Below are positions 1 to 7,023 of a DNA stretch of 26,486 bases, in pieces. Below the pieces are notes generated by a model. The model saw only the letters and a list, made by a program, of their open reading frames with translations, made no database searches and was not told the origin of the DNA. A program made the translations under genes and the position numbers. Position 1 is the stretch's first letter. Every line of letters starts with the position of its first letter. This DNA comes from a virus. The stretch is taken from positions 1-26,486 of IMG/VR virus record IMGVR_UViG_3300042294_003245; one strand, written 5' to 3'.

Positions 1-1
1 G

Positions 2-607
2 CGGTCCGGGATCTCCGGACGCATCATGCGCACCCCCGTCAACCTCAAGGACCAGGGCACCCACGTGATCAAGTGGACCGCGAACCAGCCGTACCTGGAG
101 CCGTTCTGCGGCACGGTCGAGGAGTGCGTCGCCGAGCTGCACGAGCGCACGGGCAAGAAGCCGGAGCGCGTGTACCAGGGCGAGCCGTCCCTTTCCAACT
201 ACATGGAGCGGTGCATGCGCTGGTACAAGGGGCAGGGTGAATACCTTGACAAGGTGCCGGATTTCGACAACGACCCCCCGATCAACATTTCTTTCACTCA
301 TTCGAGCGTGATGCTTGACAGGGATTGGCGCAATGACTATCTTGCTCGTGTTGCCATGGTGTACGATATGGCAACAAGAGAGGCAAACCCATGCAACTTC
401 CTGAAGAACATCGACGCGATCCGAATGGGGTCGAAGCTGGCGAACTACAGTCCGTTCTACCTGACCGAGCCGAAGGACTGGCCGAGCCTGCTGGCGGCGC
501 AGCACTTCCTGGTGGCGCACCGAGACGCCGGAGATCTTCCCGCGGAACCCGAGCCCCACGAGTTCGACGGGATGATCGAGAGCCTCGAACCCGTACACCC
601 CACGTGA
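2..607 (+). CDS. Hypothetical phage protein, 5' end outside window
   Basis: I do not recognise this protein. The frame is open to the left edge, and the first ATG (position 26) has no convincing ribosome binding site, so the gene probably starts upstream. The visible part is about 200 residues of balanced composition with no recognisable catalytic motif. It has aromatic and acidic patches such as YKGQGEYLDKVPDFDNDPP. The stop TGA (605-607) overlaps the ATG of the next gene (607-609), so the two are probably translationally coupled. Bases 285-400 are clearly less GC-rich than the rest and contain a promoter-like sequence. From position 391 a second frame is open, but it encodes Arg/Pro/Gly-rich shadow sequence, while this frame stays protein-like to its stop. 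Its place ahead of an ATPase and a likely single-strand binding protein suggests a DNA-metabolism operon; that is context only. Confidence 0.72.
   Translation, partial: RSGISGRIMRTPVNLKDQGTHVIKWTANQPYLEPFCGTVEECVAELHERTGKKPERVYQGEPSLSNYMERCMRWYKGQGEYLDKVPDFDNDPPINISFTHSSVMLDRDWRNDYLARVAMVYDMATREANPCNFLKNIDAIRMGSKLANYSPFYLTEPKDWPSLLAAQHFLVAHRDAGDLPAEPEPHEFDGMIESLEPVHPT
315..343 (+). promoter_or_regulatory. Putative sigma-70-type promoter inside the first gene
   Basis: A perfect TTGACA (315-320) is followed by a 17-base spacer and TATCTT (338-343), which matches four of six bases of the -10 consensus. It lies in a locally AT-richer patch and points towards the helix-turn-helix, ATPase and single-strand-binding genes. 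It could supply extra transcription of that module. No experimental start is known, and a chance match within coding sequence is possible. Confidence 0.35.
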
Positions 608-945
608 TGTTCGAGTCCGAGTACGTCACGCTCGTCATCAAGCCGAAGATCGACCTGGTGCTTGAGGATGGCGTGGGCTCGATCGGAGACCTCACCGACA
701 AGTTCAACAAGGCGTTCGACTGCAAGGTCTCGCGCACCCGCGTGACCGAATGGCTCAAGGCCATCGGATACCGGGTGACCCGGACCGTGCAGATCGACCG
801 TCCGGCGGCGCAGCGCAGGGGAGCACCCGCCCCTGTCGCTCCCGCGCGGGAAGATTTCAGGACCCAGCATCGGCAGCACACCTTCGACTTCCCCGCCCCC
901 GTCGGCGTCTTCGCGAACGTGGCAATGCCGGGCTTCCAGGAGTAA
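607..945 (+). CDS. Small protein with helix-turn-helix-like segment
   Basis: This 112-residue protein starts at the ATG overlapping the upstream stop (TGATG). Residues 23-57 (from VGSIGDLTDKF to WLKAIGYRV) read like a helix-turn-helix: a short helix, a turn around the C-K-V-S residues, then a recognition-type helix RTRVTEWLKAIGY. The C-terminal half is Pro/Ala/Arg-rich and probably disordered. The frame is open further upstream to 391, but that extension encodes Arg/Pro-rich shadow sequence, so the start at 607 is preferred (a GTG at 604 is also possible). The gene lies just before the ATPase gene, and its last codons contain that gene's AGGAG ribosome binding site. It may be a DNA-binding accessory of the recombination module or a small regulator; the exact role is inferred. 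Confidence 0.7.
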   Translation: MFESEYVTLVIKPKIDLVLEDGVGSIGDLTDKFNKAFDCKVSRTRVTEWLKAIGYRVTRTVQIDRPAAQRRGAPAPVAPAREDFRTQHRQHTFDFPAPVGVFANVAMPGFQE

Positions 946-948
946 GAG

Positions 949-1845
949 ATGACAGTGACCACACAAGCAGGCAAGCTGCCCCAGCAGCGCTACGCCAACC
1001 TCGGCTTTACCGGGGTCCGCATGATCCACCCGCCGGAGAAGCTCTTCGGCCTGATCTGTGGTCTCCCCGGCGAAGGCAAGTCCCAGTTCGTCCACTCGCA
1101 CCCCGACTCATGGGTCTGCAACATGGACTGCACCTCGTCGCTCGGCGATCCGCAGGCCACGATCTGGCCGGGCATCAACCCCCAGGGCCAGCCGATCGAC
1201 GTCGACGGCCAGCCGCTGATGATGACGTGGGAAGCCGTGAACGCCAAGGTCGAGCTGCTCTGCCAGCTGGCCAAGAACAACCAGCCCCGCCCGGCCACCG
1301 TGTTCTTCGATTCGCTCGGCACGTGGATCCCGCTCCTCAAGGACTGGATCACCCGGGTCAACGACAAGAAGGACTGGCGCGAGATGGACGGACGCCGCTC
1401 ATGGGACCAGCTGTACGACATGGTGATCGACACGTGCCTCACGCTCCGGCGCTGCGGCTACGGGGTCTACATCATCTGCCATGTCGTCAACGCCAAGATC
1501 CCCCTGGGCGACGACAAGTACGTCTTCAAGCCCGAGCTCACGATCACGGACGGCTTCTACAAGCGGCTCTACCCGCTGTTCGAGCTGGTCGCCGCGATCT
1601 CCTCGGACTGGGTCACCGAGCAGCGTGAGATCAACCAGCCGCCCATCGTCAAGGACGGCAAGACCGTGACCCTCAAGCCCAAGGTCGTCACCGAGAAGCG
1701 CAAGCGGTACATGTTCTCGGTAGACTCCGAGACCCTGTCCGGAATCACCAAGCACCGTGTCAAGATGGACGCCGAGTTCGAGCTCCCCGAGTCGAATGCC
1801 TGGGCCGAGTTCGTTCGCAAGTACACCAACAATGCCGGGGCGTAA
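949..1845 (+). CDS. RecA/Sak4-like P-loop ATPase
   Basis: This 298-residue protein carries a clear Walker A motif, GLPGEGKS (residues 38-45), and a Walker B-like strand TVFFDSLG with Asp121 after hydrophobic residues. A later strand, YIICHVVN (about 176-183), fits the sensor region of RecA-fold ATPases. Size and layout fit the phage AAA_24/Sak4 group, which is linked to single-strand annealing and homologous recombination and often sits beside a single-strand DNA-binding protein, as here. The start is supported by AGGAG at 938-942, seven bases before the ATG. No helicase motifs III-VI are visible, so a replicative helicase is less likely. Assignment to the P-loop fold is firm; assignment to Sak4 rests on size, motif pattern and the next gene. 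Confidence 0.85.
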   Translation: MTVTTQAGKLPQQRYANLGFTGVRMIHPPEKLFGLICGLPGEGKSQFVHSHPDSWVCNMDCTSSLGDPQATIWPGINPQGQPIDVDGQPLMMTWEAVNAKVELLCQLAKNNQPRPATVFFDSLGTWIPLLKDWITRVNDKKDWREMDGRRSWDQLYDMVIDTCLTLRRCGYGVYIICHVVNAKIPLGDDKYVFKPELTITDGFYKRLYPLFELVAAISSDWVTEQREINQPPIVKDGKTVTLKPKVVTEKRKRYMFSVDSETLSGITKHRVKMDAEFELPESNAWAEFVRKYTNNAGA

Positions 1846-1877
1846 CCCCGGTCAACCCTTTCAGGAGAGTCAGAGTC

Positions 1878-2444
1878 ATGGCAAACAGCAAGATCAGCGC
1901 AATGTTCGCAGCCCAGAAGAAGGCGTTCGGCGATGCCAATCCGGACACGGGCGTCGGCGGTCTCGGCGAGTGGCCGACCGAGGGTGAGCACGACTGCTAC
2001 GTCCTCGGGCTGGAGATCAACGACAAGGCGACCTACCGCTTCCAGGACGGACAGGGCCAGCAGGTCGAGCTGGCGGCGACCGAGTTCCGGTTCCGCTACC
2101 AGCTGCTCAACGACGAGACCAACCCGGACAACCCGCTTGTCTGGGGCGGAGCGCCCTTCACCTTCCCGGAGAACGCCGGAGCGGTGACCGCGGAAGGCCG
2201 CCGCACCGGACTCCAGATCGAGCGCAACCGCTTCTGCGGCCACCTCAGCACCCTCCTTGGAAGCAAGGTCGGAACGGCTGATGGTCTGGACGTGGCCGAC
2301 GCGATCGAGAAGGTCCTCGCGACCCTCGGTTCCGACAAGCAGATCGTCTGCACCGTCCGCTGCCAGTACCGCAAGGGCAAGGGCAACGCCGCCACCAAGG
2401 TCTACAAGACGGAGTTCCTCAACAAGCTCCTGTCCGAGGCCTGA
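1878..2444 (+). CDS. Probable single-stranded DNA-binding protein
   Basis: This 188-residue protein begins at an ATG with a strong AGGAGAG ribosome binding site (1863-1869). The core (residues about 30-105) alternates beta-strand-like segments such as GEHDCYVLGLEIND, VELAATEFRFRYQLL and RTGLQIERNRFCGHL, compatible with an OB-type fold. The C-terminal part ends in a basic segment, YRKGKGNAATKVYKTEF. Phage proteins of this kind (DUF669-like or SSB-like) commonly follow Sak4-type ATPases. It probably coats single-stranded DNA during recombination or replication. There is no classical acidic SSB tail, and the family call rests on context as much as on sequence. It is the last gene before a strong GC-rich hairpin. 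Confidence 0.6.
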   Translation: MANSKISAMFAAQKKAFGDANPDTGVGGLGEWPTEGEHDCYVLGLEINDKATYRFQDGQGQQVELAATEFRFRYQLLNDETNPDNPLVWGGAPFTFPENAGAVTAEGRRTGLQIERNRFCGHLSTLLGSKVGTADGLDVADAIEKVLATLGSDKQIVCTVRCQYRKGKGNAATKVYKTEFLNKLLSEA

Positions 2445-2451
2445 AACCAAA

Positions 2452-2463
2452 CCCCCCACTGGT
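2452..2463 (+). repeat. Dispersed 12-mer CCCCCCACTGGT, copy 1 (intergenic)
   Basis: Exact copy, and the only one outside a gene. It directly follows the stop of the single-strand-binding gene and abuts the hairpin at 2466-2495. Its C-run could pair with the G-run of the left arm of that hairpin. Confidence 0.9.
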
Positions 2464-2465
2464 GA

Positions 2466-2495
2466 AGGGGGCGGGGCCCACAAGCTCCGCCCCCT
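2466..2495 (+). terminator. GC-rich hairpin, probable terminator of the recombination operon
   Basis: A 12-base-pair stem (left arm 2466-2477, right arm 2484-2495) encloses the 6-base loop CCACAA. One pair is G-U when read on the plus strand; on the minus strand it would be a C-A mismatch, so the structure fits plus-strand RNA. It lies 22 bases after the stop of the single-strand-binding gene. The following tract is only weakly T-rich (AACTTT), so termination may be incomplete or assisted. A smaller 7-bp hairpin follows at 2522-2538. Confidence 0.6.
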
Positions 2496-2583
2496 CCAAC
2501 TTTCCACTCCCACAGGGGGTCGGAGGTGCATCGCCTCCCTCCTCATCGGACAGGTCTGACTGTCTCGGCCTGAAAGAAGCGCG

Positions 2584-3123
2584 ATGGATCGTCCCCCGCA
2601 CGAGCTTCCGACCCCCTACGTGGAGCAGAAGACCAACGCCAGGTTGAACGACCTGGTGAACTCGCCCAGGCCCTGGCATCTCCCGGTGCCCCTGAGGGTG
2701 AAGCATTCCGGATTTACGGACCTCGGAATCCATGCTCCGGTTCCGACCCCGAGACCGCCATGCTTTACCCTCAAGGTCATCGGCACAGCCGATATCTTGA
2801 CCTACCCCGGAGGCAAGCACTGGTTCGTCCAGACCGTGTGCCTGCCCGACGGAACCATCCCGGAAGATCCGTTCGCAGGAGAGCCGCCGCACATTCGCGT
2901 GGGTGGCGGCACCTGCAAGGGCATCTTCACCTTCTCGTCGAAGGGCCTGGGATCCATGCTGCACGTCGACGTGACCCGTGCAGTCATTGCGGGGCTGGCG
3001 GATCAGGTCCAAAGGTCTGAGCCTGACTCAAGGATCCTGATCCGCCTGCTCCCCCGCTACGTCCAGGGCAGCATCCGCTGGTTCCCCAGCCACCGCTGTG
3101 TCCAGCTCTGGAACCCCATCTAG
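2584..3123 (+). CDS. Hypothetical protein, last plus-strand gene
   Basis: This 179-residue protein has no motif I recognise. GC-rich third positions and a balanced composition in this frame support a real gene. The N-terminus is Pro-rich. The middle contains strand-like stretches such as CFTLKVIGTADIL and KHWFVQTVCLPDGTIP, and the C-terminus is basic and aromatic. An in-frame TGA about 25 bases upstream limits the start to the ATG at 2584, and the ribosome binding site is weak (GAAAG). It is separated from the recombination genes by the hairpin at 2466-2495, so it may be expressed by read-through or from a promoter I could not find. Its stop TAG (3121-3123) overlaps the stop of the convergent 1125-residue gene. 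Confidence 0.7.
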   Translation: MDRPPHELPTPYVEQKTNARLNDLVNSPRPWHLPVPLRVKHSGFTDLGIHAPVPTPRPPCFTLKVIGTADILTYPGGKHWFVQTVCLPDGTIPEDPFAGEPPHIRVGGGTCKGIFTFSSKGLGSMLHVDVTRAVIAGLADQVQRSEPDSRILIRLLPRYVQGSIRWFPSHRCVQLWNPI

Positions 3124-6100
3124 TACCCGGAGAACGGGGTGAACCCGGACTCCTGCTGCATGATCTGCTGCTGCTCCACCGTGAGCGGACGAGCCTCGAT
3201 GCGGCGGTTCTGCATCCGCTGCCGGGCCGTCTCCGCGCCCGTGATGTCCTCGCTCTGCAGGCCCAGGTGCTCGGCCCGTCCAGCCGCCATCGCCTGGTAC
3301 TGACTCCGCAGCTCGGGGGGCATGCGGTCCATGATGCGCTCGGTCCGGCTGACCACCCGGTTCTTCATGGCCTCGTCCAGCTGGTCCTTGCTGATCGTCA
3401 GCTTGATTCCGAAGCGTCTCTCGAACTCGGCCTGCACCGACCGCATCTTCGGGATCTCGTTGCTCAGGAGCGCCTGGATCGCCCGTCTCCGGTACTCCAC
3501 GATCTGCTCGCGGTTCTTCAGCAGGTACCCGTCGAAGTCTCCGGTCTCCCGGAACTTGCCCATGTCGACGCCGAGCTGCTTCGCGAAGATCATCCCAGGA
3601 CTCTGGTAGTCCACCAGGGTCCCGTCCGCCTTGAACACGGCCACCATCCCGTCCGGCGTCCGCTGCTTGAAGTCCACGTAGGTCTTCTGCAGCGCGCCCG
3701 GCAACCCGAACACCGGGCTCTCCGGCAGGTTCGGCATCAGGTTCAGCGTCCTCGAAAGCGCGATGCCTCCGGGGATCAGGCGCGGGATGTTGTTCTGCAG
3801 CAGCTCCCGCTGCCCCGGGTCCAGCATGCCGCGCACGATGTTGACCGGGATGTCCACCACCGGAGGGATCGGGATGTACTCGTTCCCATCCTGGAAGAAC
3901 CGATCGCCACCCACCACCTGCGTCAGGCTCGATCCGTACAACCCCTGGCTCAGGTCCACCCCGAAGGTGTTCTTGCCGATCTCGTAGAAGATCGCGCTGG
4001 TGCCCATGCCGCGCACGAAGTCCTGGCCCACGCCCTTCACGAACCCACGGCCGCCGAGCCTCGGGCTGTCGAACGTGAGCGACGTCACGCTGCGCACCGG
4101 GAAGCTGAGGAACTGGCGCATCAGGGGATTGTTCCCCAGCCGTCCGAACGGACCGACGCCTTGGAACATCATCGGCGTGTTCAGCGTGGATCCGCCGAAC
4201 TGGGTGGCGCTCACGTTCTCGCCGACATCCCGCAGCATCCGCAGGTACCCCTCGGATCCCTTCGAGATGTCGATGCCCTTGCCCCTGTACAGGTTCTCCA
4301 CGGTGTGAGCGGCCACGTTCCGGTTCAGCCACTCGGCCTTCTCGAACAGCTTCATCGGATAATCGTAGAAGTAGCTCTCCTTGCGGGCCACGCCCGCCAG
4401 GCCCTCCGACTTGTACGAGATGTTGTCGAGCGTCGAGAACGAATCCCGGCCGATCTGCACCAGGTTCTCGCCATCCACGTTCGCGTACTTGAAGTGCTTT
4501 CGGATCAGGTCCCCGTGCTGCTCGTCGGTCAGCGCCTTGAATCCGTACTTGCCGACGCGCTCCGAGATGTACCCGCCCATCTCCTTGAACGCAGCCGTAT
4601 ACGCCTTCATCACATTGCCAAGGCCGCCCCACGTGCTGGCCATCAGCAGCGGCTGCATCATGTTCATCGTCACGCTGCTCAGGTTCAATCCGAGGTGCGT
4701 CACGTAGAAGTACCGGGCCAGCGCACCGCTGATTCCCTTCGCTTCTCCGAACGACAGCTCCGAATCGACCACGCCCTTGAGCCGATCGTGCAGGCCCTGG
4801 CCCCACTTGCCCGCCTTCTGCATCGCCTTTCCGATCGGCGACTCCAGCATCCGGCCCAGCGCCTCCTTGCCCCGGATCAGCGCCATGTGCGTAGCCACGT
4901 GCTCGACCTTCTGCACTCCGGCCGCACCCCGCAGCACCACCTCCAGGGACTCCTTCGCGAACCGATCCTCCAGCAGGTAGTGCTCCTCCTGCAGCAGCTG
5001 CGCCAGGCTCTTCCGGTCGTCCATCAGCGGACTCCGGTACAGCTGGCCCTCCATCGCCTTCACCTTCTCGGGCTTGGCCATGCCGCGCGTGTCCTTGATG
5101 GCCTGCTGAACCATCGGGAACTGGTCCGCCGTCTGCACATACAGCGCATGCGTGAACCCCGTGTCCCGGAAGTACCGACTCAAGGACTCCTGCGCGTTGA
5201 CCCGGTAGGTCCGCACCACGCGCCCGCGATCCAGCATCTTCTGGACCTTGCGCTGGCTGGCCGCCAGCATCTTCTCTCCTGCCTCCGTCGAGCCGAACAT
5301 CCCGTACACCTCCTTGAGGTCGTCGGGATCCCAGTTGCCCAGGGTGCTGCTCCTGCTCAGCGTCGAGCCCGTCGCCACCAGGCTTCGGCTCCTCCGCTGC
5401 TCAAGCACATCGGCCATCGACCGAGCGCCCTTCACATCAATGACGTTCCTCGGCAGGTAGAACTCGGGGTGCTTCTCGATGATCGTCTTCAGGAAGCCCA
5501 TCACCTGGTCTTCCGCGATCTCGCCCTTCGACAGTGCCATCGCCACCTCGGGACCCATCAGCATCGCGGTCACCTCGGACCCCGTGCCCCTGAGCACACC
5601 GTCCGCCTTGAAGCCCATCTTGACGCCCTGCACCTGGCGCAGCAGCTTCTGCTCGTCCGGCACGAACTTCCCGGCGACCGCGCTCGCAGCCTCGTCGCCG
5701 TGCGTCTTGATGTACCGATCCCTGAGGGCCTTCCGGTACGCATCGCGCAGCTCCGTCAGCCCGAGCCTGCCGATCTCCTGGTCCATGTCCTGCGCCACAA
5801 GCCGGGGCACGTCCGTCTCCTTCATGCCCATCCGCCAGGTGCCGTCCTTCTTCTTCTTCAGGAACGCCCTTGCCGACTTGTACTCCTTGTCCATGCCGTT
5901 CAACGACGCATGGAGCGCGTGGTTCATCCGCTTCGCCAGATCCTTCTTCGCCGGATCCCGCACCATCTCGTGGTTCAGCGACTCCAGCCCGTGCTTCTCA
6001 AGCACCTTCCGGAGCGGCTCGCCCACCGTGTCCAGCATCTGCCGCTCCAGGTCACCCACGCCCTTCGTGACCGCGTTCACCGCCGGAGTCAGCGCCGTGC

Positions 6101-6497
6101 CCCGGAACAGCTGCATCGGAGCCAGCAGGCCCAGGGCCGCATGCAGGCCGCCCTGCTCCTTCACCATCGGGCTGAACCGCTCCGCCATGTCGAAGATCGC
6201 CTTGCCCGTGCGCGAGAGCGCCTGGCCCCCCACTGGTGTCGTGGCCGCCATCAGCAGCACAAACGGGTTCGTGACGATGTCGATGACGGTGTCGGTGACG
6301 GCGTTGCGGCCGACCCGGTTCTTCAGCCTGTCCGTGAACAGGTCCCGTTCCTTCGGGCTCAGGCCGTCGGAATCGGCCAGCGTCTGCAGCGCCCCCCTCA
6401 CCGTCAGCTCGTTGTCGAGCGCCTGGGTCAGCAGGACCATCGGCTTCTCGTAGCTGGTCAGCTGCTCGAACGGGAGGTTCATCGGTACCTGGCTCAT
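3120..6497 (-). CDS. Large putative internal or ejected virion protein
   Basis: This 1125-residue protein is the last and among the largest of the minus-strand cluster. The N-terminal 100 residues include a hydrophobic stretch, VTNPFVLLMAATTPVGGQAL, that could enter a membrane. The middle is mostly helical, charged and rich in Lys, Arg and Met. Near residue 790 lies the segment GNNPLMRQFLSFPVRSV, resembling the PLxRFG/LPD-type segments of very large phage proteins thought to enter the cell with the DNA; this is my inference. The C-terminus is helical and Gln-rich. No peptidase, transglycosylase or polymerase catalytic motif was recognised. The likely ribosome binding site is GGGAG within the leader behind a terminator-like hairpin (6520-6549), so this gene may be expressed at a lower level than the rest. 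It could instead be a tape-measure-like or other structural protein. Confidence 0.75.
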   Translation of the reverse strand: MSQVPMNLPFEQLTSYEKPMVLLTQALDNELTVRGALQTLADSDGLSPKERDLFTDRLKNRVGRNAVTDTVIDIVTNPFVLLMAATTPVGGQALSRTGKAIFDMAERFSPMVKEQGGLHAALGLLAPMQLFRGTALTPAVNAVTKGVGDLERQMLDTVGEPLRKVLEKHGLESLNHEMVRDPAKKDLAKRMNHALHASLNGMDKEYKSARAFLKKKKDGTWRMGMKETDVPRLVAQDMDQEIGRLGLTELRDAYRKALRDRYIKTHGDEAASAVAGKFVPDEQKLLRQVQGVKMGFKADGVLRGTGSEVTAMLMGPEVAMALSKGEIAEDQVMGFLKTIIEKHPEFYLPRNVIDVKGARSMADVLEQRRSRSLVATGSTLSRSSTLGNWDPDDLKEVYGMFGSTEAGEKMLAASQRKVQKMLDRGRVVRTYRVNAQESLSRYFRDTGFTHALYVQTADQFPMVQQAIKDTRGMAKPEKVKAMEGQLYRSPLMDDRKSLAQLLQEEHYLLEDRFAKESLEVVLRGAAGVQKVEHVATHMALIRGKEALGRMLESPIGKAMQKAGKWGQGLHDRLKGVVDSELSFGEAKGISGALARYFYVTHLGLNLSSVTMNMMQPLLMASTWGGLGNVMKAYTAAFKEMGGYISERVGKYGFKALTDEQHGDLIRKHFKYANVDGENLVQIGRDSFSTLDNISYKSEGLAGVARKESYFYDYPMKLFEKAEWLNRNVAAHTVENLYRGKGIDISKGSEGYLRMLRDVGENVSATQFGGSTLNTPMMFQGVGPFGRLGNNPLMRQFLSFPVRSVTSLTFDSPRLGGRGFVKGVGQDFVRGMGTSAIFYEIGKNTFGVDLSQGLYGSSLTQVVGGDRFFQDGNEYIPIPPVVDIPVNIVRGMLDPGQRELLQNNIPRLIPGGIALSRTLNLMPNLPESPVFGLPGALQKTYVDFKQRTPDGMVAVFKADGTLVDYQSPGMIFAKQLGVDMGKFRETGDFDGYLLKNREQIVEYRRRAIQALLSNEIPKMRSVQAEFERRFGIKLTISKDQLDEAMKNRVVSRTERIMDRMPPELRSQYQAMAAGRAEHLGLQSEDITGAETARQRMQNRRIEARPLTVEQQQIMQQESGFTPFSGY
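6226..6237 (+). repeat. Dispersed 12-mer CCCCCCACTGGT, copy 2
   Basis: Exact copy inside the 1125-residue gene. Read on the gene strand it encodes P-V-G-G near residue 90. Confidence 0.9.
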
Positions 6498-6519
6498 GCC
6501 TCAAGTATCTCCCAAAGAA

Positions 6520-6549
6520 GAAGGGGCCACCCCTTCGGATAGCCCCTTC
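6520..6549 (-). terminator. Terminator-like hairpin ahead of the 1125-residue gene
   Basis: A 13-base-pair stem with tetraloop GAAG is formed on the minus-strand transcript, followed by TTCTTT. Two of its pairs are G-U on the minus strand but C-A mismatches on the plus strand, so it is built for minus-strand RNA. It sits between the stop of the 147-residue gene and the ATG at 6497; only 22 bases remain before that ATG, so no promoter fits downstream of it. The right arm and following bases resemble those of the hairpin at 21902-21929. Confidence 0.75.
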
Positions 6550-6571
6550 CAGGAGGAAAAGAATGCCGTGA

Positions 6572-7015
6572 TCAGAGCTGGCTGCGCCAACGCACCTGGA
6601 TCTGCATGGCGTTCAGGTTCGACAGCGAGGCATTCGCAGTGAACCAGAGCGTCGAGCCCTCAGGAACGATGTTGTTGGTCGTCGAAATGTTGAACCCGGA
6701 CGTCACGCCAGTAGTCCACCGGGTGTTCGTGTCGCTGGTGGTGATGCCCTTGTCCGCGGTGACAGTGCTCTGACCCGTGACCGGACTCGCTTGCTGAGGA
6801 ATGGCAGAGCTCGTGATTTGCACGAATCGGATCGTCCGATTCGAGGTTGTGCCCTCGAACCAAATCGAGATCGAGTCGATTACCGCTGCCCGATCAAAAT
6901 ACAGGACCGGAATGGCGTGGGATGCGTTTCCGGGCTCAGCGTCGGAAACAAACATTGTGGTGACGTTGAAGTCGGACGGGTAGTACTTGGTGGTGAGCGG
7001 AATCTGACCGGGCAT
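6572..7015 (-). CDS. Small beta-rich virion protein, possible decoration or fibre protein
   Basis: This 147-residue protein is rich in Thr, Ser and Asn with alternating hydrophobic residues. Strands such as VIDSISIWFEGTTSNRTIRF and GSTLWFTANASLSNLNAMQI suggest a beta-sandwich or jelly-roll fold. No Cys is present and no catalytic motif is seen. The start is supported by GAGGTG four bases upstream of the ATG. The coding sequence looks less GC-rich than its neighbours and contains a perfect 9-base inverted repeat (6823-6843). It is the last gene before a strong terminator-like hairpin, so it ends the main late transcript. A surface decoration or short fibre role is a guess from composition. Confidence 0.7.
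   Translation of the reverse strand: MPGQIPLTTKYYPSDFNVTTMFVSDAEPGNASHAIPVLYFDRAAVIDSISIWFEGTTSNRTIRFVQITSSAIPQQASPVTGQSTVTADKGITTSDTNTRWTTGVTSGFNISTTNNIVPEGSTLWFTANASLSNLNAMQIQVRWRSQL
6823..6843. repeat. Perfect inverted repeat CGAATCGGA-TCG-TCCGATTCG
   Basis: Two perfect 9-base arms flank a 3-base spacer inside the 147-residue gene. It could form a small hairpin or be a symmetric protein-binding site. One or so such repeat is expected by chance in a window this size, so functional meaning is uncertain. Confidence 0.5.
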
Positions 7016-7023
7016 GGGGCACC

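Noticed and set aside
391-606. Upstream extension of the 112-residue gene to an ATG at 391 with GAGAGG ahead of it
   Set aside because: The added residues are Arg/Pro/Gly-rich shadow sequence, while the overlapping first gene remains protein-like to its stop at 607. The overlapping TGATG start is simpler.
2522-2538. Second hairpin GGAGGTG-CAT-CGCCTCC as a separate terminator
   Set aside because: The stem is only 7 bp with one wobble pair and no T-run follows, so it is mentioned only as a possible secondary structure.
3267-6542. A plus-strand open frame of about 1090 codons opposite the 1125-residue gene
   Set aside because: His/Arg/Leu-rich shadow translation, no ribosome binding site, and it runs through the hairpin at 6520-6549. 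The minus-strand frame is clearly the coding one.
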